Assembly (NCBI RefSeq): GCF_900104385.1
Contig: NZ_FNJA01000001.1
Location: 1,462,386-1,526,385 of the forward strand
DNA from: Rhodoferax sp. OV413
GTDB lineage: Bacteria; Pseudomonadota; Gammaproteobacteria; Burkholderiales; Burkholderiaceae_C
Length of the DNA stretch: 64,000 nt
Direction: 5' to 3'
The translations under genes and the position numbers were made by a program. Under the pieces are notes generated by a model that saw nothing but the letters and a program-made list of their open reading frames with translations, had not been told where the DNA came from and did no database searches. Of the stretch, positions 17,691 to 27,249 are shown in pieces; position 1 is the stretch's first letter; each line of letters starts with the position of its first letter.

Positions 17691-18907
17691 CGAGTTTCAG
17701 GAATATCAAGGTATCTATTGATTCCCATCAAGTGGGCCGTCCAACTGTAGCTCTCTAAAACTTTGAGCCTGCCGGTACATCCCATCTCTTTAGCCAGATT
17801 TGGGTTATCTAGCAGCATACTAATTTTCAAAACGAAATCATCAACGGTCTCAGCAGCAAAAATTTCCTGACCATTCAGTGCATCGATGGCGTCAACACAA
17901 GTCGCTGAGGCAACTACTGCTCGGGCCATTGCCATAGCCTCCAAAATTTTATTCTGAATTCCACGTGCAACTCGCAACGGAGCGACGACAACCGAAGCAT
18001 GCTGTAAATAGGGCCTCACATCCGACACAGTGCCAGTAACAATAACGTTGTCCGAAGCCAAATCAAGCACAGCAGACGTTGGATTTCTTCCCACAATATA
18101 AAAAAATAATTGTGGATATTTTTCACTCAACTTTGGGAGTATTTCACCCACAAACCACAATACTGCATCAATATTTGGCCAATAATCCATCGCTCCAGTG
18201 AATACAAGAGAATACTTAACGGAGTCTTTCAAATTCGATGAAAATGGCGATGCACGTAATTCACGCGGTGAAAAATACTCGGCATCAACCCCATTATTTA
18301 ATGCACTTATTTTTTCCGAAAAATCAAATGACAACCTCTTAAATAAATTAACTTCATTTTCAGTTACAAAAAATGAATGCTCAGCTTTTTTAGAAATTTC
18401 ACTCTCATATCTCAATAAATTCCGGCCTTCCCTGCGATACAACCATGACATAGGCCATTTATGTCGATTAGCATACTCAGTCCATTTAGCTGAATCGACA
18501 TCCACAAAATCTACCAAAAATCTAAAATTCGGTATATCTGATACATACTGAGCCATCGCAGAGGAAAAAATCACTGCTATATCGATATTATTTTTTTTCA
18601 CAGCATAGGATACCCATTTTTCAAAAGACGAACTACGATAATAGGTCAACGAAAGAGAGTCATTACCTAAAAGTCCGGCAACACTACGTACTTTCGAAAA
18701 AATAGGATTTAATTTCTCTATATGTGCATCAACACACATTTTTTTTACAACATCAATATATTTAAAATCATCAGGATCATCAACAAATGTTCCAAGAAAT
18801 ATATTGTATTGAGAAGAAAGATGTTTAAGAAGATTGTACGATCTAACCTTATCACCTTTATTTGGGGGATACGGAAGTCGATGTACCAGATATAACAAAT
18901 TTTGCAA
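17678..18907 (-). CDS. PEP-CTERM/EpsH1-associated sugar transferase (TIGR03087-type)
   Basis: 409 residues, GT-B fold. LLYLVHRLPYPPNKGDKVRS at the start is typical of the stp1 sugar transferase family of exosortase A loci. The C-terminal half has the donor-site pattern RGIQNKILEAMAMARAVVAS. The start codon appears to be TTG at 18907, with no ATG nearby; the gap to FemAB is five bases. Codon use is AT-biased, with many AAA, ATT and TTT codons. It adds one sugar of the repeat unit; specificity is unknown. Confidence 0.87.
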   Translation of the reverse strand: MQNLLYLVHRLPYPPNKGDKVRSYNLLKHLSSQYNIFLGTFVDDPDDFKYIDVVKKMCVDAHIEKLNPIFSKVRSVAGLLGNDSLSLTYYRSSSFEKWVSYAVKKNNIDIAVIFSSAMAQYVSDIPNFRFLVDFVDVDSAKWTEYANRHKWPMSWLYRREGRNLLRYESEISKKAEHSFFVTENEVNLFKRLSFDFSEKISALNNGVDAEYFSPRELRASPFSSNLKDSVKYSLVFTGAMDYWPNIDAVLWFVGEILPKLSEKYPQLFFYIVGRNPTSAVLDLASDNVIVTGTVSDVRPYLQHASVVVAPLRVARGIQNKILEAMAMARAVVASATCVDAIDALNGQEIFAAETVDDFVLKISMLLDNPNLAKEMGCTGRLKVLESYSWTAHLMGINRYLDIPETRCVL

Positions 18908-18912
18908 GATAC

Positions 18913-19980
18913 TCAGCCCAAGCTTCTAACTATAAACGGGCCAATTGCGTTTGCCATAGAAATAGGCATACGACGCCAAACATTAATTAAAAACTTATAT
19001 TTAACATTACTGGGATTATTTTGTGGAACATCGTCACGTTTGTATAAGCAATATTCATAATTTAAAGGAGTAGGCTCAAACCCCCAGTTTTTCTTAAAAG
19101 AAAATGAGCCGGTACCATTTTTACTACGTCCGTAATCAAATATTTTCAATCCACGAAGACACGCCCGACGCATCAACTCCCAATATTTGAAATCATTTGC
19201 CGCCAATTCCCGAGCAGACAAATCATCACCCGCATAATAAGGAAGAACTTCATTTCGGAAATAAAAACTAAACACACTACTTAATGGTCGCCCATCGGCG
19301 GAAGCAATTGTTAATATTTCACAGCTATCGCCAAATTCATCTATTAACGCTTGAAAATAAGATATTGGCATTGCAGGTGTTCCATGCCTATGTACGTTAT
19401 CTGCATACAAATCGAAGAATCGCTCTACGCCAAAATCTATTTCGCTGGTCAAATTATTTTTTATCCCTTTGCGAATCATGGCACGCTGCTTCCGCGGAAC
19501 CGCCAATAAATTTTCCTCTTCCGTTGCAAATATTTCTTTTCGAAAGGTAACGTATAAATCCTGCAAAGGCCAATCTTCATGTTGGCGAACGGTATTTCTA
19601 AACTCCAAATGTGAAACTTGAAGTCGGATCGCTATTTCTTTTGCCTCATTTTCCAACGCATCTATGACCAGGGAATTTGATGCAGCACATCCCCCATAAA
19701 CAGCAAATGGCAAGCTAGCCAGTGAATTGCCAAAGAGCAAGCTGTTTACATGAGCCAAAGGTAAAACACCTCCAATTTCCCCATTGGCTTCCGCGTACAA
19801 GAAATAGGTATCGTGTCTAAATACTTTCCGTATAACGTTTTGCCATCCCGCAAGATGAAAAAATGTAGCGGTTGAGCACTTAGATACAAAAGCATCCCAA
19901 CGCTTTGCTGTAGCAATATCTCCAAATGCAAGTCGCTTGATTAGCAGCACGGGCGCAGACTCAGACACTGTCGACACCAT
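18913..19980 (-). CDS. FemAB-family, PEP-CTERM-associated aminoacyltransferase-like protein
   Basis: 355 residues with tandem GNAT-like folds of the FemAB type. Recognisable pieces are CSTATFFHLAGWQNVIRK and GRSKNGTGSFSFKKNWGF, which match the TIGR03019 family I associate with XrtA loci. FemAB proteins transfer amino acids from aminoacyl-tRNA; here transfer to a glycan or lipid intermediate is a guess. The start ATG 19980 lies inside the 3' end of the deacetylase gene (20-base overlap). Confidence 0.85.
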   Translation of the reverse strand: MVSTVSESAPVLLIKRLAFGDIATAKRWDAFVSKCSTATFFHLAGWQNVIRKVFRHDTYFLYAEANGEIGGVLPLAHVNSLLFGNSLASLPFAVYGGCAASNSLVIDALENEAKEIAIRLQVSHLEFRNTVRQHEDWPLQDLYVTFRKEIFATEEENLLAVPRKQRAMIRKGIKNNLTSEIDFGVERFFDLYADNVHRHGTPAMPISYFQALIDEFGDSCEILTIASADGRPLSSVFSFYFRNEVLPYYAGDDLSARELAANDFKYWELMRRACLRGLKIFDYGRSKNGTGSFSFKKNWGFEPTPLNYEYCLYKRDDVPQNNPSNVKYKFLINVWRRMPISMANAIGPFIVRSLG

Positions 19981-20824
19981 TATATTCTTTATTCAAAAAC
20001 ACATAATCCATTCTATCCCAATGAAAATCATTTAACAGTTTATGCAAACGATTCTCCATTTTATTGATGTTGATGTAATGTCTGAATTTTGTCTTTTGAT
20101 TAATACCAATCACACGTGGTTGCTGAACATCGATCTCCCAAGGATGAAAATAAAAAATAGCTGGTTTATTTTCTTTGTTATTTATTTGATTCAAAAGCCA
20201 TTTTGACAAAAAATATGGAAAGAGCCTAAAGTACCCACCCCCACTTGATGGAAGATTTTCATTAAATAATTTAACGGTTGTGATCGGTATTTCCAAAAAA
20301 TTACCGCTAATTTTTACGGGGTATCTAGAAAAGTTTGGCATGCCATAATGGTCATGCTTAATAGGATAGATACTTGAACTATATCTATAGCCAGCACGCT
20401 CCAAGCACTCAAACACCCAAAAATTACTAGCGCCAATAGAAAAACTGGGCGCTCTATAACCTTTTATTTGCACGCCAGAAATATCTTCAAGAATCTTTTT
20501 TGATGAATCTATATCAATAAAAAAGTCTTTTTCCGAAAGATCACTAGCTCTTTCATGTCCGTATCCATGACTCGCTAGTTCATGACCTTCACTAACAATA
20601 TCTTTGACTAATTGAGGATAGCGCTCAGCAATCCATCCTAAAGTAAAAAATGTCGCCTTAACATCATGATGACTCAATATTTCCAATATTTTATTTACAT
20701 TTCTCTCAACGCGACACTCACAATCATTCCAGCTAGAGCGTGCAATATATGGTGCAAATGCAGATACCTGAAAGTAATCTTCTACATCAATAGTAAGTGC
20801 ATTAAAAATAGTATTATTTTTCAC
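19961..20824 (-). CDS. XrtA-associated polysaccharide deacetylase (TIGR03006-type)
   Basis: 287 residues. TIDVEDYFQVSAF holds the catalytic Asp and metal Asp, ELASHGYGHE the metal histidines, YRAPSFSIG the Arg/Pro groove, and FYFHPWE the C-terminal His. These are the full carbohydrate-esterase-4 motifs in the spelling typical of the exosortase A-associated family. It would deacetylate an N-acetylhexosamine residue of the EPS. The start is GTG 20824. It is one of three NodB-type genes in this locus and the only one with the XrtA-specific signature. Confidence 0.9.
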   Translation of the reverse strand: MKNNTIFNALTIDVEDYFQVSAFAPYIARSSWNDCECRVERNVNKILEILSHHDVKATFFTLGWIAERYPQLVKDIVSEGHELASHGYGHERASDLSEKDFFIDIDSSKKILEDISGVQIKGYRAPSFSIGASNFWVFECLERAGYRYSSSIYPIKHDHYGMPNFSRYPVKISGNFLEIPITTVKLFNENLPSSGGGYFRLFPYFLSKWLLNQINNKENKPAIFYFHPWEIDVQQPRVIGINQKTKFRHYININKMENRLHKLLNDFHWDRMDYVFLNKEYNGVDSV

Positions 20825-20840
20825 AAAAATAACTATGGAA

Positions 20841-21986
20841 CTAGGGTTGCATCCACTGAGCCAAGTCGGCTACGATACGCTTAGCAGCATTACCATCCCA
20901 GAACTCTGGAATATTTCCGTGCTTTCCATTACCTAAAAATATTTCATTTACTCCAGAAATAATCGCATTTCGATCTATCCCAACTAGGGTATTGGTACCT
21001 TGTTCAATCGTAATAGGTCGCTCGGTATTCTCACGCAACGTCAAACACGGAACACCCAAAGCCGTTGTCTCCTCCTGCAATCCACCAGAATCGGTCAATA
21101 CCACAGAAGCATCAACCAACAAGCCCAACATTTCAAGGTAGCCTTGGGGTGGTAGAAGAACCATCCGGCTCGAATCGATCAGGGATGACAATTCAAACTT
21201 GTCAATATTGGCTCGAGTACGAGGATGAAGTGCAAAAATCAAAGGCAACTTTTTGGAAACTTCAGCCAAAGTTTCTAGTAACCCACGCAATGTCTCAGGT
21301 TGATCGACATTGGAGGGGCGATGCATAGTCACAACACCGTAAGGTTTACCAACTCCAAACAGGCTGTGATTAACACCGGATGAGCGCAAAGTTTCCATGA
21401 AGCTACGTGCATGTGCTCGACTGTGTAGCAATGAATCAATCATGACATTCCCAACGAAGCACAGCCGATCAAGGCCAATACCTTCACGTCTTAAATTGTC
21501 TTCGGCGCTACGCTCCGTGGTGTACAGCCGATCCGCAATCTGGTCGGTCAAAATACGATTTATCTCCTCAGGCATCGCGCGATCGTTACTGCGTAAGCCT
21601 GCTTCGACGTGTGCAACAGCAATCCCTTTCTTGACAGCCACCAAGGTACAAGCCAGCGTTGAATTAACGTCACCCACAACAATGACACACCGCGGTTGGT
21701 GCGCATCAAGAATGGGTTCAAAACGCCTCATGACCTCTGCTGTCTGCACCGCGTGGGAGGCAGATCCCACTTCCAAATTGATATCCGGACGAGGCAATTG
21801 CAAATCGTCAAACAACTGGTCACTCATATCCCGGTCATAGTGCTGACCTGTATGAACTAGCAAAAAAGGCAAAGGAGGCACGTGTTGTGCTAGAGCGCGT
21901 AAAATAGGCGCCATTTTCATAAAATTAGGTCGGGCACCTACTACGCAAATAATAGGATTAGAATTAAATGAAGTTTTATTCAGCAT
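20841..21986 (-). CDS. wecB: UDP-N-acetylglucosamine 2-epimerase (non-hydrolysing)
   Basis: 381 residues, the family's normal length. Motifs are VGARPNFMKMAPILRAL at the N-terminus, VVGDVNST near residues 103-110, HVEAGLRS near 126-133 and DSGGLQEETTALGVP. The enzyme interconverts UDP-GlcNAc and UDP-ManNAc in the cytoplasm. With the dehydrogenase at 14.8-16.1 kb it could supply UDP-ManNAc uronate. Its start overlaps the secretion ATPase stop by 11 bases. Confidence 0.92.
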   Translation of the reverse strand: MLNKTSFNSNPIICVVGARPNFMKMAPILRALAQHVPPLPFLLVHTGQHYDRDMSDQLFDDLQLPRPDINLEVGSASHAVQTAEVMRRFEPILDAHQPRCVIVVGDVNSTLACTLVAVKKGIAVAHVEAGLRSNDRAMPEEINRILTDQIADRLYTTERSAEDNLRREGIGLDRLCFVGNVMIDSLLHSRAHARSFMETLRSSGVNHSLFGVGKPYGVVTMHRPSNVDQPETLRGLLETLAEVSKKLPLIFALHPRTRANIDKFELSSLIDSSRMVLLPPQGYLEMLGLLVDASVVLTDSGGLQEETTALGVPCLTLRENTERPITIEQGTNTLVGIDRNAIISGVNEIFLGNGKHGNIPEFWDGNAAKRIVADLAQWMQP

Positions 21987-23085
21987 TTTTATTTTCTTCT
22001 GCGGATTGATCTATTGGCTTAAATATTTCTTTAAAAAAAGATAACATTTCTGAATTCACTCTCTCCAATCGCAACATACTTTGCTCCAATCGATCAAAGC
22101 GATTTTCTTGCTGAGCGCTCTCAATTTCGTTTATTTTACTTACAATCGATATATCTAAATTCTGATTCAAGTTAAATTTTTTCGAAGTCAAAATCCGACC
22201 CATATTAAATCCAACCTCCTCTCTTTGAGGTAATGAATTTAAATACGTTGGGAATATAGATTTCTGAGCAGGTCCGGATTCCTCGTGAATTTCACGAGCA
22301 ACTTCACTTACATCAACAGCTGTGAGTGCATCTTTATTCTCTAAAAAACCCAACAACAATAATCTATCACACACAGAATTTATACGTCTTGGTATTCCAC
22401 CACTCACATTAAAAATTTCATCAAATGCGGCTGCATCAAAATTGGGCCGGCCAGTACCACCCGCACATTTCAAGCGATGTTCTATATATCCCTGCGTTTC
22501 TTCCAAGTCCATGGGACCAATGTGGCAGGCAGCAATAACTCGTTGTCGGAGCTGTTGCATTTGTGGATTCTGTAAAATATCCCGAAACTCTGGTTGCCCC
22601 ACTAAGAAACTTTGAAGCAATGCCTGCTTGCCAAATTGAAAATTTGACAACATTCTGAGTTCTTCCACTGCCCGAGGAGTTAAATTTTGCGCCTCATCAA
22701 TAATAAGCAAACAGCGTTTACCTAGACTTGTTTGACTCACTAAAAATGCCTCTAAGGCCATTAATAAATCAGCCTTAGACACATCTTTAGTTCGAACTCC
22801 AAATGCGGCGCCTACCATGCGCAACGTATCTTCTGCATCTAGCTGTGTACTAACAAGATTTCCTGCAACGACTTTTTCAGAATCTAAACTATCTAATAAT
22901 CCACGAACAATAGTTGTTTTTCCGGCACCTATTTCACCCGTGATTACAATAAACCCTTCGTTACGAAGAACACCATACTCAAGATATGCTTTAGCTCTTT
23001 TATGTTGCTTACTAGCAAAATAAAAAACAGGATCCGGATTGAGCTGAAATGGTTTGGTGTTTAAACCATAAAATGATTCGTACAT
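21976..23085 (-). CDS. XrtA-associated secretion ATPase (ExeA/GspA-like AAA)
   Basis: 369 residues. MYESFYGLNTKPFQLNPDP is the typical ExeA-like opening. Walker A is GEIGAGKTT at residues 50-58, and Walker B is LLIIDEAQN. The family is TIGR03015, an AAA ATPase found with exosortase A. The C-terminal 90 residues are charged and probably coiled coil. It may energise or organise assembly of the export complex in the cytoplasm; the partner is unknown. The neighbour at 23.1-24.7 kb, an outer-membrane protein, is a constant companion of this ATPase in XrtA loci. Confidence 0.9.
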   Translation of the reverse strand: MYESFYGLNTKPFQLNPDPVFYFASKQHKRAKAYLEYGVLRNEGFIVITGEIGAGKTTIVRGLLDSLDSEKVVAGNLVSTQLDAEDTLRMVGAAFGVRTKDVSKADLLMALEAFLVSQTSLGKRCLLIIDEAQNLTPRAVEELRMLSNFQFGKQALLQSFLVGQPEFRDILQNPQMQQLRQRVIAACHIGPMDLEETQGYIEHRLKCAGGTGRPNFDAAAFDEIFNVSGGIPRRINSVCDRLLLLGFLENKDALTAVDVSEVAREIHEESGPAQKSIFPTYLNSLPQREEVGFNMGRILTSKKFNLNQNLDISIVSKINEIESAQQENRFDRLEQSMLRLERVNSEMLSFFKEIFKPIDQSAEENKNAE

Positions 23086-23088
23086 AAG

Positions 23089-24651
23089 CTAGAACTGAAC
23101 AGTTAAGCTGCCTAAAACAGCAGTTTCTTGATAGGGATTAACTGTACTTGACGACAATACACGCCGTGCCCCGACTGTAGCAAACATCTTTTGCGATATC
23201 TTAGAAGATATATTTAAATTTATCGATTTTATCTTTGAACCTTGTGTGACAGTGTCACCATATGTTCTCTGTATTGAATATTGCGAACTTAACGAGGTAT
23301 CTGGCGTTAACTTATGAGAATAAGTGGCGCTTAATCCATTTTGTCGAATATTTCCAGATCTAGAAAAATCATCCACGTTCACCGAAGATCCATTAATACT
23401 TTGACCAACACTTCTGGTAATCGAAAAACCAACTGTATCCCGAACACCGAGCAACATAAATGACAAATCTTTTGTTCGCTGTATCGACGCACTTGAGGTC
23501 AAATAGCCATTTATAGTTGATGGATCAGAAATCAATCCATTATTCTGTAAAAAATCTCGAACCAACTGAGCTCTCTTAATTGGGTCTGGTTCAATTGAAG
23601 AAAATTGCAGGAAAAGTAAATCATAGAGAGAACCGGTACCTGCATTCAATGTATTGCTACTTGACACAGATACATTTTTTGAATCATTAAACGCCCAACT
23701 TGTGCGCGGCGTACGATGTTCAATAGTCAATCGATGCATTTTACCCAGAAGCTTATTTTCAGCGTTAAACGACAATTTTGTGGTTTCTGCTGGCGTCCAA
23801 TTAACACCATAACCAGAAGTTCTAAAACTTTGCTTTTCAGCGACTACGTAATTCGCCGTTTCACGACCGGTAGTAGCAGAAAAACTTAACTGCCTATTTA
23901 ATGAATAAGTTAAGGATAACTTGAGATCATCAACTTGAGTTTTTTCACCATTACTTCGTGTATTTTCTTGGCGTGAAATATTTGTACCCCAGCGCAACCT
24001 CCCAAATAACTCATCACCATTTACTGCTAAAGAGTACTGATTTTGATTCGAGTTTGCACTTTCTAAAGTTTTCGCACGTGTCGAAGAAAACCCGTATCTT
24101 GCTTCATAGTTTGCATTATTCAAAAATCGTCCGCGCAAATATGGAGAAATATTGTAGGTAGAAACTTCAGTTTTATTTGAATTACTCAAACCCGACGCAA
24201 CCGATTGGGATCCAAATGCTGAAATAGTTTGCTGCGAAATTGCCGCTGAAACATCAATGAATGCGAAATTATCTAATACTTCAGCCGAAGCGGAAGAAGC
24301 TAGTAAATTTTGCAATGAATTCTTGGAATTTCCACTATAGATATATTGATGCAATGAATAATCAACATATCCTCGAATACGGCCAGAACTCCTGTTAAAT
24401 TTAATACCTGGACTTATTTCACTAATCCACCCAGAGTCGCCAGATCCACTTTTAAGCGATACATTATTGCTCCAAGTTTCCCCCAAAGATAGACGAGGAA
24501 CTATTGAAATACCTAGAGAAGAGGCAACAGCGGATTTAAAAGAATCTGGAATATCTTGAGCTATCGAATTAGACAAGTTAAAAATATACAATAAAACAAT
24601 AGAAGAAATGCGTGATCTTCCAAAAATGTATTTTGTCGCTATTTTATTCAT
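23089..24651 (-). CDS. PEP-CTERM system-associated outer-membrane beta-barrel protein (TIGR03016-like)
   Basis: 520 residues. A short hydrophobic N-terminus (RISSIVLLYIFNLSNSIAQD) reads as a signal peptide. Long stretches of alternating polar and aromatic residues and the terminal VLGSLTVQF, ending in Phe, indicate a beta-barrel outer-membrane protein. Length and position between the ATPase and tyrosine kinase genes match the uncharacterised TIGR03016 family of exosortase A loci. It may be the outer-membrane partner for polymer or protein export, an inference from context only. Confidence 0.82.
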   Translation of the reverse strand: MNKIATKYIFGRSRISSIVLLYIFNLSNSIAQDIPDSFKSAVASSLGISIVPRLSLGETWSNNVSLKSGSGDSGWISEISPGIKFNRSSGRIRGYVDYSLHQYIYSGNSKNSLQNLLASSASAEVLDNFAFIDVSAAISQQTISAFGSQSVASGLSNSNKTEVSTYNISPYLRGRFLNNANYEARYGFSSTRAKTLESANSNQNQYSLAVNGDELFGRLRWGTNISRQENTRSNGEKTQVDDLKLSLTYSLNRQLSFSATTGRETANYVVAEKQSFRTSGYGVNWTPAETTKLSFNAENKLLGKMHRLTIEHRTPRTSWAFNDSKNVSVSSSNTLNAGTGSLYDLLFLQFSSIEPDPIKRAQLVRDFLQNNGLISDPSTINGYLTSSASIQRTKDLSFMLLGVRDTVGFSITRSVGQSINGSSVNVDDFSRSGNIRQNGLSATYSHKLTPDTSLSSQYSIQRTYGDTVTQGSKIKSINLNISSKISQKMFATVGARRVLSSSTVNPYQETAVLGSLTVQF

Positions 24652-24672
24652 GAATAATTTTCAATAAATTAA

Positions 24673-25605
24673 TCACGCACTTTGTTGTCCATAGCCGTAT
24701 CCATATCCGCCATATCCGCCATACCCACCTTGGGAGCCACTTCGAGCTTGGTTTAATACCATCAACTTTACTGGACAGGCCTCAATTGAAGAGAGTGCAT
24801 GTTGTACATCTGCCTGCAGTGTTTTTTCAGCATGCACCACCATGACGATTTGCCCCATATGTGTGGCCAAAACTCTAGACTCGGTAGTAAGTAACAGTGG
24901 TGGAGAGTCAAATATGATAATTCGATCAGAATATCTATTTGCTATATTTTTTATAAGTTGACTCATGGCATCACTGGCAAGTAGCTCTGTGGCACGCAGA
25001 TGCGGAGTTCCACTTGGAAGCAATGTAAGTTTGTCAATGTTAGTTTTCAGTAAAACACTTGATAAATCGTCCACATCGCCAACTAACAAATCTAATAAAC
25101 CGGGACTAGCTGGCAAACCTAACATCCTTAGCACCGAAGGTCGAGCAACATCTGCATCAACAAGCATTACGGTATTATCTAGCTCAGTAGCTATGCTCAT
25201 AGCCAAGTTAATTGCTGAAAAGCTTTTTCCCTCGCCTGCCAACGCGCTTGTGACCATAATGAGGTTACCATTTTCAATGGTAGAAGCACCTCGCCCCATC
25301 GCATTGGTGATGAGTGGACGTTTAATGACGCGGTACTGGTCAGCTATCTGGGAACGTGGCGCATTGGGACTTACGATTCCGGCGGCAGCAATCGCATCTA
25401 GATCTAAAATAACTTTCCGAGATACAGAGATAGTTTTTTTTGAAGAATCCTGTGAGATGATTGGTGCCACGGGATCAACTTCGACGTGATTCACCCGATC
25501 CTCTAACTTAATAGCAGGTATAGGTTGCACGTTGTTTTCTAGATCAACACCTGCACGACGAAGCTGCTCTAGGCGCTTCGTAGCCTGTTCAATTAAGCTA
25601 CTCAT
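24673..25605 (-). CDS. XrtA-associated tyrosine autokinase (BY-kinase, TIGR03018-type)
   Basis: 310 residues. Walker A is SALAGEGKS (about residues 120-128) and Walker A' is MLVDADVARPS, followed by the IIIFDSPPLL Walker B. The C-terminus is an unusual run of GGYG repeats with five tyrosines that ends GQQSA; this is the expected autophosphorylation tail. It phosphorylates itself in trans and controls chain length with the adjacent Wzz-like protein. It lacks membrane segments, so it depends on that partner, four bases away. The phosphatase at 4.9-5.5 kb is a plausible antagonist. Confidence 0.92.
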   Translation of the reverse strand: MSSLIEQATKRLEQLRRAGVDLENNVQPIPAIKLEDRVNHVEVDPVAPIISQDSSKKTISVSRKVILDLDAIAAAGIVSPNAPRSQIADQYRVIKRPLITNAMGRGASTIENGNLIMVTSALAGEGKSFSAINLAMSIATELDNTVMLVDADVARPSVLRMLGLPASPGLLDLLVGDVDDLSSVLLKTNIDKLTLLPSGTPHLRATELLASDAMSQLIKNIANRYSDRIIIFDSPPLLLTTESRVLATHMGQIVMVVHAEKTLQADVQHALSSIEACPVKLMVLNQARSGSQGGYGGYGGYGYGYGQQSA

Positions 25606-25609
25606 GAAG

Positions 25610-27187
25610 TTAACCCACCTGTCCAGAAATGAAGGCTAACGTACCAATAGCCACGATAAAAAAACCAATTAATCCGCACGAAGCAAATGCGAACTTTCTT
25701 AAGTCTGAATGTTCACGCCTCTTTGCTGCGTCATTCATAACTAATGTGACCACGCCCAATAATGGGAGATCAACTGCACTACGCAAAGCTCTCGCATCAT
25801 GGAAAACAGGACGCAACTGACTTGCCGCAAATGATGCAAAACCACCTGCCCCCAGAGCCACCGCTAAAGCTAAAAGCAATAATAGCAAGCGATTTGGTGC
25901 TACAGGTTTCGGAGAAACGCGAGGAGGATCAATCAATCTAAAATCGGCGACACCTGCCGCAGATTCCAAATCACCAGATAAAGAAGCAGACTCTCGACGA
26001 CTTACCAGATCTTCATAATTCTTCTTATTAATTGCATAATCGCGATTCAACTGTGCGTATTCCGCCTCAGTTTGTGGTGCGGTCTTCATAGATTCACGAG
26101 CACGTTCATAGCGAGAACTATATTCGGCAACCCTAGCTCTGAGCGAAGCAACCTGCACTTCAGATGTGGCCAAAAGACGGCCTAACTCTTGTACAGCTAA
26201 ACTATTATTTGCCGGAGAAACTGGATTAGCTATAGCCGTCTTACGCAGCTGCAAAATCTCCTTTCGTTTCAACTCCTCTAATTCTTTTATCATCCGGCGT
26301 GCACCAATTACGTCCGGATGTTGTTCGGTAAATCGTTGCAGCAATCCATCCAAGTTTCTTTTTTGAGTCTCGATTCGAGAATCAATTTCAGGCGTTGCCA
26401 GAGATTGAGCGGACTCCTGCAATAAGCTTTTGGAGGAATTATTAGCATTTTGCGCCTTCTCTCCTTCCAGCTGGACTTTCGCAGCGTCCCGAGCGTTTTC
26501 GGCCTCCCTCAGCTCCAATTTCGCTTGGTTAAGCTGCGCACTAACCTCACCCAATCTCCCTGCAATATCGGTGCCACCATTTGCGGTTTGTACTTCAATA
26601 TTTCTTAATTTAAATTCTTTCAAGCGTGCTTCAGCCGATTCAAGCTTCGCCTCATAGGTTTTTATTTGCTCATTAATAAACTTCTTTGCAGCATCAGTAT
26701 CTTTTCGACTATCTCCAAGACTAGATTCAACAAATATAGACACCAAAGACTGAACTACTCGTTTGGCCTTCTCTGGGTTCGAATCTTGGAATGAAAGAGT
26801 GTACAAATTATCACGAGCGGTACTCTTTATCTGAAGTGTACTCATCAGGCGTTCGATTAGTCCGTCCTGTGCACTTTTAGACGCATTACCCAGATCAAGA
26901 TCAGCCATGCGAATTAGTTTTTCAACATTCGGCCGAGTTATGAGTGTTCGACTCAACATTCCCACTTGCTGATCAACATTAGGCTGTACTGCAAGACCCG
27001 ACATCAGGGGCTTAAGAATAGATTGGGTGTCAACATAAATACGAGCGGATGCCTCGTATTTATCAGGAACACGCAATACTATACCTGCACCAACCAATCC
27101 GACAAACCAAGCAACTATTACACCAAGCCAACGATGTTTCCACGCACCTTTGGCAAAGGTTAAAATTTGGCCAATTAACTCGTCCAT
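25610..27187 (-). CDS. XrtA system polysaccharide chain-length determinant (Wzz/GumC-like)
   Basis: 525 residues. A first membrane segment lies near 20-40 and a last near the C-terminus; between them is a periplasmic domain rich in coiled coil (residues about 160-420). YEASARIYVDTQSILKPLM is typical of the PCP family, and the length fits TIGR03007. It regulates polymer length and bridges the inner membrane to the Wza-like exporter. No kinase domain is fused, so the separate kinase gene downstream completes the module. Confidence 0.92.
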   Translation of the reverse strand: MDELIGQILTFAKGAWKHRWLGVIVAWFVGLVGAGIVLRVPDKYEASARIYVDTQSILKPLMSGLAVQPNVDQQVGMLSRTLITRPNVEKLIRMADLDLGNASKSAQDGLIERLMSTLQIKSTARDNLYTLSFQDSNPEKAKRVVQSLVSIFVESSLGDSRKDTDAAKKFINEQIKTYEAKLESAEARLKEFKLRNIEVQTANGGTDIAGRLGEVSAQLNQAKLELREAENARDAAKVQLEGEKAQNANNSSKSLLQESAQSLATPEIDSRIETQKRNLDGLLQRFTEQHPDVIGARRMIKELEELKRKEILQLRKTAIANPVSPANNSLAVQELGRLLATSEVQVASLRARVAEYSSRYERARESMKTAPQTEAEYAQLNRDYAINKKNYEDLVSRRESASLSGDLESAAGVADFRLIDPPRVSPKPVAPNRLLLLLLALAVALGAGGFASFAASQLRPVFHDARALRSAVDLPLLGVVTLVMNDAAKRREHSDLRKFAFASCGLIGFFIVAIGTLAFISGQVG

Positions 27188-27249
27188 TGATTTATTTATT
27201 TAATGTTAACTAAGTATATTCGACAGTATTTTTCCAGTAACATTATTAA

